From NCBI GenBank assembly GCA_009823505.1, contig VZQC01014000.1, forward strand, positions 1,183,303 to 1,247,302: a DNA stretch of 64,000 nucleotides, written 5' to 3'. Both the position numbers and the translations under genes were made by a program. Position 1 is the first letter of the stretch. Each line of letters begins with the position of its first letter. A model generated the notes under the pieces. The model did no database searches. It worked only from the letters and a program-made list of their open reading frames with translations, and was not told where the DNA came from. Shown here piece after piece: positions 44,241-56,671 of this stretch. Origin of the DNA: Rhizomys pruinosus. Its lineage: Eukaryota; Chordata; Mammalia; Rodentia; Spalacidae.

Positions 44241-47125
44241 TACATGGGGTTGTACCAAATACCAGTTAGGTGGCCTCTGGAGGGAGCAGAGCATTGTTCT
44301 GAGTTTTGTCTTATTGCTATTTGTTTGAAGAGTGGAAAAGCTTTATTGCCTGTAGCCAGTAGATCTAGACCAGGAATTGTTTTTAATGCTATCCTCAAAA
44401 AAAGAAACCACTAAAGAATCTGCAAATATCCATGGAGGAAAGCAGTTGAGGGGATAGCACATCCCTGAGAATGCTCAGCTCAAGGTCACAAGCAAGAAAG
44501 AAGTTGGTAGTCTTTGGGGTTAGGTTTAGTCCAAGTCCGTGGAGCACATGTTTGAAAAGTGAAGCCATGAACAGGAACCCTTTTGGACATGTTCAGCCTG
44601 CATGGTAATGATGACCAACAACTGCACCTCTGAGCATACCCAGTCTGTGTCACAAAAGTAACAGGAACCTCTCTGGCCATGTTTACCTCAACAAAGGAAA
44701 GGACACTTAGAAGTTGCAACAGTTCAGGAAGTTCAGGTACCTGCCCTCACTTGGCAGCCGGCAGGTCCTTCTGCCTCATGTGCCTTCTGGTGGGAGCAGC
44801 AATCTTTAGTAGGAGCGGCACTCCTTAGTGCTCCTTGGTTTGTGGCTTCATCGATCCAGTCTCTATTGCATTTTTCACACAGCCTTATCTGTCTGCCCAT
44901 CCTGAGATTGGGCTCAATAGTCAAGCTAGGGGTTCACTAGGCCTTGGTACAAAGGCCAGTTTATATCATATGGGTTGGGCTTTTGGGTATTTGCTTAAGC
45001 AAATAGATTATTACAGTGCTATAAGTTTTATACAGGAAGATAATTCAATGTTTCTCAGCTTGGGATTTTTTTAAATTTAACTTGTATTGTCCAACAAACT
45101 TTCCTATAAATCAATGAGGATACTTCGATTTTTATTAAAACTGCTTTTTATGGGCGTTGAATGTGTTAAGCACTGTGATGATCCCGTGGCCTCTTTTCCT
45201 CCCGTAATTCCAGTTCTTGTCTCTGGGCCAGTTTGCCAGATGTCTCTGACACCATGGAAACATCTGTGGCTCATGGCAGCTGGATGTGGGTGTTTATTTC
45301 TGTTCCCAATACAAGATACCACAGAACCCTCTCAGTCTTTCATGAAATGCTTATTTCAGAAATGATAAGCCATTTTCTGATTTAAAGGCTCCCTAAAATT
45401 GCACTTCTACAACTGAAAGTCTTCCTCAAATGATAGTTTTCAGACTTTCTTTTGGCTCTGAGTAAATCACATGGACTCTATTTAACAGCTGAAATTGCTT
45501 AATTGGAAAAAATATGACTCATATTCCAAATATTGACAATCTCCAAGTGTTCCACATTCTACTTAAACCCTTAAAGTCTTCTTGCTTCCTGCTTTATTTT
45601 TTAAAATGTCCACTTGCTTCTGCCCTTTTGGGTTTTCAGTTCACCTACTTTTTCTCAAAGCAAAAGTCACACTACTTCTTAAAACAGAGTCCCTGGCCCC
45701 ATCACTAAGGCTTCTGGTTCTGTGGACTGGGATCAGAACCTAGGAATCTATGTATTTTTTTACAATTTTCTTCTGTTGAACTTTTTTTTGTGTACATGAA
45801 ACGGTACTAATATAGCTTAATTTTAATTAAAATAAGTTATAAAGCAAAACCAAAAAATAGACCTCCAGTAGTTCTGGGAGTCAGCCCACTCCGAGAACCC
45901 CTGAGAACCTCTCTATGGCTGACAACATTAAGAACCTTAAATGAGCCTTGATGCTGCTAAGTCTAGTTGCTCTGGTTCCCTCTAGTGGATTAAAAGAATA
46001 TGCATTTTCTACAATTCAGACAACAGCGTGAAATTAGGTTAAAACACAAAGTCCAGTAGAATGCATTCCAGAAACAGTAATATGCCTTCCAGAAAATTAT
46101 TCTAGACCCAGAACAGGGGGGCAAAGCCCTGCCTTATCTGTAGTTCAGGTCAGCACTGAGAAGGTGAGTTGGACACCATCCCCTGCAGACTGCTTCAAGT
46201 GACCCTGCCCAGCCACAGACCCACACTAGTTTCTGAGCATGGAGCAAAATGAACTTTTAGAACTCAGTAGTTTTATGTTGAATTTGAGTTATTTGGTTTA
46301 CCAACTGCATCTTTCACAGAAAGCAAAAATAGAAAGGAAATCGAATCTGGCTGAATACTCCTGTTTTCAAGCTAGATGGCCTTCCCATGTGACACAATGA
46401 ACAAATTCTACAGCTATCGAGCTACAAAGCTGAGTTTATGAACATGACTGTCTGTTTCTTACCTGCCTTCCTCCTGGGCCTGGAATAGTGTAGCACCCTT
46501 GGGGGGAGGCTTGATGTGACTGTATAGTGTACTCAGGGATCAGTCCTGACTCTTCCATTACTGCAGTTGGCAGCTTGAGGCAGCCAGGGAGGCAAGCTAG
46601 CCCAGTGCCTCTGTGCAGCTTCCTTGGCTCAGGAAGTTCAATCCCAGAATTAGTCGTTGAAGTTTCCAGTTCAACTCCTTCACTGAGAAGATAAGGAAAC
46701 AAGATGCTGAAATCAAGATCTGCATTTTATTAGAAAGATGTATTTCCACGGGACTATTCCATTCCAATAGAACAATTATTCTAGCGAGGTACAGATCTAT
46801 CTTGATGCAGTTAAAAGAACTTGTGAATGCAGAAGCAATAGTTTGAATAGTAACAAGACCACTGTGAATTAAAGTGCATGCAGCCACATTCAATGCCGCA
46901 CCTCCTGGAACTGGAGATGCATGGATCACAGCTGGTGCCCACTTGATTCTGCTCTCCACGTCTCTTTCAAAACTGGCTGCTTTTCATCGCCACAGAAAAC
47001 AATCGGGTCCTAGCCTTTGGAAATGGTTTCTCGGACTCTAGTACAAACCCCTCTTTACTATGTTTTCCAAACTACAGCAAAAGTAATAATTTAAAGTGTC
47101 AATTCCTTCAAGTCACTCAAAGTTA
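44241..47125. other. Unassigned low-copy sequence
   Basis: No gene supported. 44540-44700 contains two related segments around AACAGGAACCCTTTTGGACA and AACAGGAACCTCTCTGGCCA, possibly part of an unrecognised LTR. 45686-45770 faintly recalls an old MER5-type DNA transposon. A 120-codon minus frame near 46597-46959 has no recognised domain. Confidence 0.35.
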
Positions 47126-47127
47126 AA

Positions 47128-47377
47128 ACTTCAGGAGCCAGGGAAATAAATGGTTCAGCCAATGAAGTGCCTGCCACATAAATACTGGGACTTGAGTTTA
47201 GATTCCCCCCAGCACCCACATGAAGCCAGTAATTCCAGTCTTGGGAGTGAAGAGTAGAGATAGGTAGATCCCTGGAGCTCACTGGCCAGCCAGCCTAGCT
47301 GAATTAATGAGGTCTCAAAAATAAAACACAGAGTAATTTAGGCAGACACCCTACATCAGTCTCTGGCCTAAAGCTAA

Positions 47378-47380
<3 letters not shown>
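47128..47380 (+). mobile_element. Old B3/B4-like SINE
   Basis: CCAGGGAAATAAATGGTTCA, CCCCAGCACCCACATGAAGC and GAGCTCACTGGCCAGCCAGC give a tRNA-like head with a B1-like right part; strongly diverged. Confidence 0.5.

Positions 47381-47420
<40 letters not shown>
47381..47420. repeat. (GT)n microsatellite
   Basis: Twenty uninterrupted GT units. Confidence 0.97.
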
Positions 47421-47423
<3 letters not shown>

Positions 47424-49340
47424 GCCCTCAAAACCTTTTCAATATTCTCCCATTGTTATCTCCAATATTATCTCATTTAGGATAAAATCCAAAAGTTATT
47501 ACCTGTAAGGCTGGCTATGAAGCACCTACCAGCTTAGATGTTCATAGTTTAATTCTAGCTCTTTAAATGTGCCATCATCTGTTAAGCTTCTACTTCTTCA
47601 TAAATGTTCTTTTGCCTGAAAAGCTATAGCCGGTTCACCTGCCTTGTGCCCAAGTGTTGCTTCCTTAGGGAGGCTCCTGGCCCTCTACTCTCATAGCTTT
47701 CTGAGCCCTGCATTCAGCAACTCACCATCTTGCACTCATTTGCCTTTGTTTCCCAAGTTGGAATGGAAGCAAAGACCCAGTTTGCCTTATTTGCTCTAGC
47801 ATTCCAAGGGCCAGTGCTTATTGGATGGATAGATGGATGGGCGGATGGACAGATGGATGGACGGACGGACAGATGGATGGATGGCATGAGGAATAACTCC
47901 ATACTGCACACTGTTCTATTCCTTCTCATCTTTTCTCTTCTCCCTCCCCATACTGCTATAACATCTTGTGAGAGAAGAGGAAATGCTAAGTTTGGAGAAG
48001 CTCCCACATGACTTTCCAGAGGCTACTTCCTTCCTGTCCTGGTATGTGACTGGTACCCTTAAACTCCAGACTGAAGAAAACAAATGACCCAGAGATCTCA
48101 TGGCTTTTTTGGTGGCTGAAGCAGGCTTTGTAAGTCCTTCCTATGCCTATTTCTGTGGGGTCAACCAATATTGACAGATATCCTTACTAGGCCTTCTCAA
48201 AGCCTGTATGTGCTCTGATATATTTTTCCTGTTAGATCCTTGACATTCCCATCCCACTGATGTCCTCTGTGATACACAGAATTATATGTCTTCCAAGATA
48301 CCCTACTGCAACCAGTAAGCACATACAATTCCCAGATCTTTAGTCAAATGCCACCCAAGGTGCTGCTATAAGGAACTTCAACACGTAGAATTTAGGTCCC
48401 AATCTTAAGGTCTCCTTTTAGAGGAGGATATTATTTTCAATGTGTCTAACATAGCCAGATGAGCTCGTAAGAGGACTATGCTCTTCAAGGAAAGAGACTC
48501 TCAAGCATGAGGGAGGAATGAACAGGGGGTTCCCTCCATTGTTGACTTTAAGAATGGGGTGGCCACATAATAGGGAATGGTGAGCAGTGCCCAGGCATGG
48601 ATCATAACCATGTCAGTAAGAAGATGGCTCCAAACCTCAAAGGAAAATCACAGCCCTAGCTGACCACATGAGTCCTTTGAGACCTAAGCAGAGAACTTGG
48701 CCATCTCTTGCTCAGACTTCAGACCTAGGCAGCTGTGAGTTAAGCCTCTAAACTGTGTCTTAAGCTCTTAAATTAGTGCTTGTAATACAGTAATAGGAAC
48801 CAAAATACCCTCTATACTGAAAGTACAACTGCAGTTTAGAAGATGCTGTAAGTCTGTATGACTGGGGCTAGTCACTCCTAACAACTGGCTACAAAGTTTA
48901 AATAGAACTCTGAAAAATTCTTCACAGAAGTCAGCCCACTGAGGAATTAGACCTGCTTTCTTAGGATTCAAATATCATCTGCCAGTTGTGGACAGAAAAT
49001 TATAGATACATCATTTATATGCTACAAAATGCATGATTTCCAGGCTTGGTAACCAAATTGGTGAATCCTTCTAGATTTATAACTTGTTCTTTAATGAATG
49101 TAAGGAAATAAGCCTGAAGGAAAAGGTAATAATAGTTCATTTTATTGGACTTGCTTAAAGACGGCCACAGAGTAGCTGTTAATCGTTCCTATGTTGCTTG
49201 ACTGGTTAATAAACCCAGCTCATTATAGATCAGATTTGTATCCAGATTTTCTTAACCCTTACTATTTATATAGATACAACTGCCAGCTATTAATTAAGAT
49301 GTTGGAATATCAAGATACCATGTTTATAAAACTAATTTAT
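47421..49340. other. Unassigned low-copy sequence with a GATG repeat
   Basis: 47822-47884 is a GGATGGAC/GATGGATG-type repeat. The rest shows no gene or recognised repeat. Confidence 0.45.
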
Positions 49341-49342
49341 GG

Positions 49343-49560
49343 GCTTGAAATTTACGTCAGCTGATAGAGTGCTTGCCTAGCATGCATATTTGATCCTGAG
49401 TACTGCATAAACCAGGCATGGTAGCACAGGCCTACCATCCTAGAACTCAAGAGATGCAAGCAGAAGGATCAACAACTCAAGGTCATCCCTGGCTGCATAG
49501 TGATTTCAAGGCCAGCATAGGATACATGAGACCCTCTCTCAAAAATAAAATTAAAAACAG
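49343..49560 (+). mobile_element. B4-type SINE (ID head plus B1 body)
   Basis: ID-like head (CAGCTGATAGAGTGCTTGCC, TAGCATGCAT) joined to an old B1-like body (AACCAGGCATGGTAGCACAG to GAGACCCTCTCTCAAAAAT). This fusion defines B4. Confidence 0.7.
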
Positions 49561-49561
49561 A

Positions 49562-49661
49562 GGAGCTGGAGAGATGGCTCAGTGGTTAAGAGCACTGACT
49601 GCTCTTGCAGAGGATCTGGGTTTGAATCCCAGCACCTACATGTTGGCTAAGAATCATCTTA
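49562..49661 (+). mobile_element. B2 SINE, cut off by a B1
   Basis: GGAGCTGGAGAGATGGCTCA to GAATCATCTTA, the left half only. B1 sequence follows at once. Confidence 0.85.
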
Positions 49662-49822
49662 GGCCGGGCATGGTAGTGCATGCCTTTAATCCCAGCACTC
49701 GGGAGGCTGTGAGTTCAAGACCAGCCTAGTCTATATACCAAGCTTGGGGACTAAAGGGATAATTTGTCTCGCTCAAAAAGACCAATTAAATTAAATTAAA
49801 TTAAATTAAATTTAAATTAAAT
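49662..49822 (+). mobile_element. B1 SINE plus (TTAAA)n tail
   Basis: GGCCGGGCATGGTAGTGCAT with a deletion after CGGGAGGC. The tail has become TTAAA repeats at 49784-49822. Confidence 0.9.
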
Positions 49823-49863
49823 ACAAGTGTAGAAATAATAATTTATAGACAATACCTTTTAAA

Positions 49864-50111
49864 ATATATTTTTTTAATTTTACTTATTTCCATATGTGTA
49901 TGAATGTATTGTCTGCATGCAAGTCTGTGCACCCGTGACGTGCAACACCGTGGAGGTCAGAAGAGGGTGTCGGACTCCCCTGGAACTGGAGTTCTCCTGG
50001 AATTGGAGTTTCAGACGGCTCTCGGCCGCCATGTGGGTGCTGGGGATCGAACCCAGGTCCTCTGCAAGAGCGGTCGGCGCTCTTAACCGCTAGGCCATCT
50101 CTCCAGCCCAC
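49864..50111 (-). mobile_element. B2 SINE, young, duplicated-core subtype
   Basis: Antisense full-length B2 with intact CpGs and the doubled core. Perfect 17-bp duplication AGACAATACCTTTTAAA (49847-49863 and 50112-50128). Confidence 0.96.
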
Positions 50112-50128
50112 AGACAATACCTTTTAAA

Positions 50129-50395
50129 GTAATAGTAGAATTCACTTAATTATAATAAATACTTTTCTGTTTGTAACTAAACAGGAGTTCTAAAGGGGGT
50201 GTGCATCCCTGAGATTTTATGTAAAATTAAATACACACATGTGCATTTTCCTGGTGCCAAAGACTTATCATTTTCCTCAGATCCACAGCCAATAAAAGCT
50301 AAAACTGATTTTTATACCATAATGTTTCTAAGGCTGTATCCATTTGTAATATACAAATTATAATTGTTACCAACTTACTTTTAAAATTTAAAACA
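50129..50395. other. Unassigned AT-rich spacer
   Basis: No feature recognised. Confidence 0.4.
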
Positions 50396-50396
50396 G

Positions 50397-50632
50397 GGAT
50401 GGAGAGATGGCCTAGGGGTTAAGAGGGCCGACTGCTCTTGCAGAGGACCCGGGTTCAATCCCTAGCACCCACATGGCGGCTGAGAACCGTCTGTAACTCC
50501 AGTTCCAGGGGAATCCGACACCTTCTTCTGACCTCCACGGCATTGCATGACACGGGTGCACAGACCTACATGCAGACAGTACATTCATACACATAAAAAA
50601 TAAATAAATAAATAAATAAATAAATAAAATTT
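50397..50632 (+). mobile_element. B2 SINE, single-core subtype
   Basis: GGGATGGAGAGATGGCCTAG to (AATA)n at 50587-50630. Only one AACTCCAGTTCCAGGGG. Flanks AAAATTTAAAAC and AAAATTTAAAAT fit a target duplication. Confidence 0.92.
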
Positions 50633-51435
50633 AAAATAAACCATCAAGGGCTTGGTTTATTTGCTCTCTTAATTGGGCTATTAGTTTGTTCATGACAACA
50701 TCTTTTCAAGTATTATTAGATTTGACAGATGGTAAAAAGACCTCTACTACCAGGGCATAACTTCCTTCCTCTATCCATCACCATTTAGACAAACCCCTTG
50801 TAAACAATGATTTCAGTATGGCCCATTTTAATAGTGCACAAAGCCTTCCCCATTTTAAAAGACTATAAGGAGGCTTTTATACCCTCAGGTAAAGTTTTAT
50901 AAATACCTGTAGGTTTTTAAATTACTGTTACAGTTACTGGCAAAAAGCTAAAACAACTGATCTAGTTACAATCATTATCAGTTTGACTTAAACATTGAAG
51001 AGATGCCATCATATATTTCAACATAACCTAATTTCTAAAAATTACATTAAGTTATTTCCACTCATTTGCACTTATAAGATGAACTTCGGTCCCATAAAGC
51101 TCTTTGCTCCATTAACATATAGAAGACATCTTCAGCGTGGCTGCCAGGAATGGAAATAACAACAATGTTGCTGAAATTTGGGTGGTTACAGGTCAGAATT
51201 AGGTCAAATGAAGTAAAAGATGAGCATCCTTTAAGCTAAATGAATTATTTGGTCATCATCTTTAATTTCCCAAGCACTGGTTAGCTAACATCATGAATAT
51301 CCAATGATATTTTAAATTTAAAAAAAAGAGATAACACGATCATTTATTTTCAAGGTCAGTATCATGGCTAGTAACATGAGGGGCCATAAATAATCATGGA
51401 CAGTACCTATGTAATTGGTATGGGCAAACATATAT
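50633..51435. other. Unassigned low-copy sequence
   Basis: AT-rich; no feature recognised. Confidence 0.4.
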
Positions 51436-51439
51436 TTTG

Positions 51440-51850
51440 AGGCTGCTATAGTTTGGATCTTAGGACTCCGCCAAGCTCCCTGTGTTAAAGGACTGGCTCC
51501 CGGTGAGGTGCTACAGGGAGGTGCTGGAGTCTTTAGGAAGCAGGGCCTAAGGGAGGCATTGGGGTAGTTGGGGACATGTCCTTGAAAGGGACTATTAGGC
51601 TTCTGTCTAGTTATTTGTCTCTCTTTTTCATTTCTTGGCCATAAGATGAATGACCTTGAAAGGGACTATGAGGCTTCTGTCTAGTTATTTGTCTCTCTTT
51701 TTCATTTCTTGGCCATAAGATGAACACTTTTTCTGCTCTGTCTGGTATTCCCAGAATGGTATGCTGCCATATGCCCAAAGTAATGGAGCCAACCCATTGT
51801 GAACAAGACCTCCAAAACTGTGAGTCAAAATAAACTTTCTGCCCCACACC
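51440..51850 (+). mobile_element. MLT1-type LTR with a 74-bp tandem duplication
   Basis: CTGCTATAGTTTGGATCTTA opens it and AACTGTGAGTCAAAATAAAC closes it, the MLT1 order. Bases 51580-51653 and 51654-51727 are near-identical copies (ATTAGG versus ATGAGG). Confidence 0.65.
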
Positions 51851-52009
51851 TTGGGTTCTGGGGTGTAGCATGGCCCTTAAGTTCCAGCTGTGGCACACAG
51901 GTGGAAAGTTTAAGCAGATGAACAGAGGCTGGCAAAGGGTTCGGGCCTAGATTGCTTGAGTGAATCATCTTTCAGGAATGATCAGTTCTTTTATTCTTGT
52001 GCTTGAAAC

Positions 52010-54230
52010 CTGAGAACTAAACCAGATTGCCACAACTTTGCCACGGTTGAGAAAGTGCACTTGGGACTTGACACAAATACATCAGTCAGGAGAAGAGCCA
52101 GCTCTGCAGGTGTCTTCAGAGAAGGTAAGTCTGACATCTGTGATCACCCATGGCAGTCTTATAAATTTCATGGACCGGAAGTGCTTGTTCATACCTGATC
52201 TAATGTTTCTCCATTTGTAGCTGTCTGTTGCAATTCTAAGTGGGAGACTAGAACTGTTTCCATCATGCCAACAGTGGTGGTAATGGATGTATTTTACGCA
52301 TGACCCGACCGGTGTCTGTCAAGGGGTCTGAGGAATACCAGATGAAGCACCTGGCAGCTCATGGCTTGACAGTGCTCTTTGAGCACATGGCCACAAACTA
52401 GAAGCTTGAATTTACAGCACTCGTACTTTTTTTCATCACTCTGAGAGCTGATGGTTCTGTTCACAAGAGATTAGAACACCTTACAGGAAGCATTGAGTAA
52501 CATGGATGATTAGGACAAAACCTGCTTGGAGTCTGCATTAGTTGGTGTTTGCAATATTGTTCAGCAAGAATGGGGTGGTGCAGTTCCCTGCCAGGTTGTT
52601 CTGGTGACTGATGGCATAGGTAGAGGGTCACTGTGACATTCCCTGACTACTCAAAGTCAAAGGAATGAGAGCGACAGCTTCCTACTCCCTTTCCCCTTCC
52701 CGTCTGTTATATGTCCTGTTCATGGCAAACTTGGAAGAACGCCGATTCCTCAGAATGCCTTGAATGACTCATAGACTTAAACAATGGTGAGGGGCAAATT
52801 TTTACTATTGATGGCCCCCTGTGCTTGAAAAACATACAGTTTATGTTTGAAAAACTGACAGATCTGGCATATGTGCCTTTCCATGCTGTTCTCAAGTGTG
52901 GCCACTTGACTGCTGGTGTACAAGTCTTCCCCAGACCACAGCATTTTGTTATAGATGAAGAAATTGATCCTCTTCCTAAGGTCATTAACATGGATTTGGA
53001 AATAATGGGATTTATTGACATAGCTGATACTTCAAGTCCTCCAGTTTTGTCCAGGCATTTAATCTTACCTATAGCACTCAACAAAGAAGGTGATGAGGTG
53101 GGTACTGGCATCACTGATGACAATGAAGAAAATTCTGCTCCATGCCAGCCTGAAAGTGGAAGGAATGGTGACCATTGTTCAGCTGGGTCCTGAATGGCAT
53201 AGAATGCTCTAGTCCCAAGCTAATAGCAAGAAGAAATCAAACTTCATGATGTCTTTCTTTGAGCCGGGCCCAGAGCTTCTCCCATGGCTAGGGAAAAATG
53301 TCACAGTTGGGTCCTATTTCAGATGCTAAGGAAAACCCTTATGGTGAGGACAACAATATGAGCCCATTCCCCCTACAGCCCCCAAACAAGTGCCAATTAT
53401 GCCCAGAACGTGACTGTCTGGATCGAACCTAGTGGCCTGCAGATGGATGTACAGAAGATTTTAAGAAATGTGAGAAACCTCCCTGAGAAAACACAGACAT
53501 TCTATAAGGAGCTGAACCATCTACAGAAGGCTGCCCTGGCCTTTAGTTCCCTGGACCTGCTCAAAGGAATGGCTGATATGCTAGAGAGAGAGTGCACTCT
53601 GCTGCCTGACACATCTCACCCCGATGCAGCATTCCAGTTTACTCATCCGGCCCAGCAGCTCAAGCTACGGGCACCAGCATGGGCTGCTTATCACCACAAC
53701 ATTATACCCCTGTATACAGACTTCTCAGGGAGCTGACTTCTGGAGCCTACCTTCTCTATCCATTTCATTTGGAAAATAATTTAAGAGTAAAAACTTTTCC
53801 AGGGTGTTCACCTCTGAAACAGCTACCCAAAGGCCTTGAGGCTGCCCCGGAAGCAACATTTGCTGCTTTGATGCCTCTGCAACAGTCTGAGAAAGGTCTT
53901 AAGTGTGGTTCCTAGAGCTTTCACTGCAGCTTCATGGGCTCAGGCGTTCAGCCCAGAAGACAGCCTTGCTCAGTGATGGACCAGCTCCTGAGAAGCTTGG
54001 ACAATTGGTGAGGATGCAGCTCCCCTTGCCTTTCTTGGGAAACCTGACCGGAAGGGCTCTCTGACTTCCTCAGAATAAGTTTTCTGCAGGTTTATGTCTC
54101 AACTATAAGGATATTTTTAGACTACTGCACTGTGGATGCTCAGTCAAGACTATCTGGGACTTGCGAAGTACAAACAATTACACCGAGTTTTAGAACTTTA
54201 CTTACAACTTGTTAAAAACAGAGGAATACT
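52010..54230 (+). pseudogene. INTS14: Processed pseudogene of INTS14 (Integrator complex subunit 14, formerly VWA9)
   Basis: A colinear, intron-free copy of the INTS14 coding region starts at the ATG at 52265 (MPTVVVMDV) and can be followed to about 53737, through KHLAAHGLTVLFEHMATN, ISTVLKCGHL-type text (FHAVLKCGHLTAGVQVF), FIDIADTSSPPVLSRHL, NKEGDEVGTGITDDNE, and LPEKTQTFYKELN to FSGS. INTS14 is a subunit of the nuclear Integrator complex, about 518 residues, with an N-terminal von Willebrand A domain. Damage: a frameshift directly after MDV, which destroys the metal-binding loop; a TAG after MATN; further shifts near 52430-52690; a deletion after DDNEENSA; and shifts near 53240-53400. Best open pieces are 52825-53193 and 53410-53736. 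Upstream and downstream borders are approximate; no poly-A tail or target duplication was found. Confidence 0.85.
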
Positions 54231-54234
54231 TAGG

Positions 54235-55370
54235 TGACTTCAGTATATTTTGAGCCACGAACTTTTAAACAGCAACCACAAATGTGTAAAATTATTTCTA
54301 TTCATTTTTTAATGAAAATGAAATACTTGATTTTCTATAAAATTATTTCACTTAGAAACAAAGATAAACTTTCCACTCTATACACTGATTATCTCAAATA
54401 CTGTCAAAGTAACAGAATCCTAATACTGAGTTATGCTTTGTACATGTTGGTGTCTGAAGATTTAGCTAAATCTACATATGAATGTAGTATAATCCCATAA
54501 CAAACAGAAGCATGTAGTAATAGGCTGGAATTGCAAATGGAGGGATGTGCTGTACCTGAATGGTAGGGTACTTACTTAGCACTTACAAGCTCCCAGGTTG
54601 TATCCCCAGAACTGCAACAACAAAACATGCCTCTCTGACCTAAACATCTAAATAGCGTATAGAACAATGAAGATGTCAACATAACAGCAGAAGTCTGAAA
54701 GAGGTGCTTATTCTTGGGTGAGGGATAAGCGAATTCTCTCGAAACCCTTTCATGCAAGCCATGCCCTGTGCAGTCTTGTCTTCACTTCTCTCTGGCCAGC
54801 AGGGCTGTAAGTACTGGGGTTGGGAGAGATGCACCTGTTGCCTGTCTAAAAATATGGCATCCCTCCACACGAAAAGCAATAGGGTCTCTAGGATATGGCT
54901 CATTTGTTCACATTTAGAAAAGAGTTCCTCCAAAAGAGATGAGGAGTCTACTTAGAAAGCATAACAAGTGAAACCAGGTTAAGTACTGCCTGCCGCACTT
55001 TCGTGGGCAAGGCAGGGTCCCATGCTTCATCAGCAGTTGAAGTCTTCATGTGTTTTTGAGAAATTGCCTTTCCTTATTCTGAATGCCCTTAGCCATCTAA
55101 TCTACTTAGCACAAAGCCCAGTTTAGATGATATCAGATGATGGGTCAATTTATACTTAAATACCAAAGAATCACTTTGCCGAAGGAAATATCTTAAAGGT
55201 CTGCACTAAGATGTTGGCTCTGCTAAAATATTTTCAAATAATACAGATGCTACTGCAGACCTTCTGACGTCACTGAGTTTTCTTAATTTCTGAATCATGG
55301 AGTTTCAAGGACTATTTAAAATGATTAGACATGTCATTAAAACTGAAAGTCACATAATATTTATATATGT
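54235..55370. other. Unassigned sequence with an ID element
   Basis: 54541-54628 is an old plus-strand ID element (GGATGTGCTGTACCTGAATG, GGTAGGGTACTTACTTAGCA). The rest is unassigned. Confidence 0.5.
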
Positions 55371-55828
55371 GTGATGGTTAATCCTGCATGTCAACTTGAC
55401 TGGATCTGGGATTAACTAAAATGAGAAAGAGAACTTCGAATTGGATCATTTGAAGCTGGAAGACCTACCCTAAATATGCGTGTTACCTTCGGATGGCAGC
55501 TGGTATAAAAGGCCAGGGCAGAGGAAGTTTGTCCTTTTGGCTGTTTGCCTTCTCTCTGACTGGTGAGTTTCTCTTATTGCTATGACCAAGTCCTCTGATT
55601 CCAACATAGACTGAAGACTAGCAGATCTCCAGAATCCATCAGGCCTTTGGCACCAGATTGGGACTACTGAGACATCCAGCCTCTTGTCCTGAGCAACTAC
55701 TGGATCCTCAGCCTCTCCAGTGTGGTGCAGCCCTTGTTGGACTACCTTATCCCATGAGATAATCTAATTTATATTTCTTCTCATTCTAAAGATTCTGTTT
55801 CTTTGGAGAACCTTGACTAAATACAATA
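55371..55828 (+). mobile_element. Old LTR-like repeat
   Basis: TGTGATGGTTAATCCTGCAT, GTCAACTTGACTGGATCTGG at the start and TTCTGTTTCTTTGGAGAACC, TTGACTAAATACAA at the end, a well-known mammalian interspersed repeat layout with LTR-like ends. The family name was not recalled. Confidence 0.6.
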
Positions 55829-55874
55829 TCTAAGGCTATTTAAAAATACTTTTCTAGTAAAAAGAATGTAATAA

Positions 55875-56095
55875 TTTGGAGCTGAAGAGATGGCTCAATG
55901 GTAAAGAGGACATACTGCTCTACCGAGGACCTAAATACAGTTCCCAGTACCCCTCAGGCAGCTCACAACTGGCTGTAAGCCAGTGCCAAAGGATTTGACA
56001 CCTTCTTCTGGGCTCCATGGACACCTGCACTTACATACACATACATGTACACACACATATAATTTTGGATAAAAATTTTAAGATAACACTTTTCC
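55875..56095 (+). mobile_element. B2-type SINE, old
   Basis: GGAGCTGAAGAGATGGCTCA, ATACAGTTCCCAGTACCC, ACACCTTCTTCTGGGCTCC. Confidence 0.8.
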
Positions 56096-56118
56096 ACACA
56101 CAAATAGCAATAATTCTT

Positions 56119-56352
56119 CAACAAGCTCGGCTGTGATAATCTTAGGCAAGTAGTGCTGCTGAGTTCAGCAAGATGGTGTTGGTCAGAGGACAGTCCTATA
56201 CAACAAAGGATAAGTTGCAGTGTTCATAATTACATTTCCATGTGATACAATTGAGATAGGGTCTCACTATTTAGCTCTGACTGGCCTGGAACTCACTATG
56301 CAGAAATAGTAGCTGACCTTGAACTCATAGGCATCTGCCTGCCTCTGCCTTC
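56119..56352 (-). repeat. Duplicated block, copy 1 (includes an antisense B1)
   Basis: Aligns with 58065-58300 through CTGTGATAATCT, AAGATGGTGTTGGTCAGAGG, CAGTCCTATACAACAAAGG and on into the same antisense B1, which in both copies carries the same unusual spacer CACTATGCAGAMATAGTRGC. Shared unique sequence plus a shared insertion means the block was copied as a unit. Confidence 0.85.
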
Positions 56353-56399
56353 ATTGGTACTCACTAAGACGGCTATTTGAAAAAGGAAAAAAGAAACTT

Positions 56400-56577
56400 T
56401 TGGGGTGATTCATGCCTGCAATCCCCAGCCCTTAGGAGGTTGGGTTGAGGCAAGTCAATTGCCATGTGTGTGAGGTCAACTGGGTTAATAGTGAGTTCCA
56501 AGACAGACTGACTAACAGGGTGAGTCTTTTTCTGAATGAATGAATGAATGAATGAATGAATGAATGAATGAATGAGA
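56400..56577 (+). mobile_element. Old B1-like SINE with (GAAT)n tail
   Basis: TGATTCATGCCTGCAATCCC to GGTGAGTCTTTTTCTG, then ten GAAT units at 56534-56574. Confidence 0.6.
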
Positions 56578-56671
56578 AGAAGAGAGAGATCCAGCCCTGG
56601 AGAACTTTACACCATCAGACATCATTAGTGGGATTATAAAATACTGCAACCAGTTAAAAAAAAACTACTTG

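Noticed and set aside
47822..47884. Possible CRISPR-like or satellite array
   Set aside because: A simple GATG/GGAC microsatellite with no spacers, in a mammalian context.
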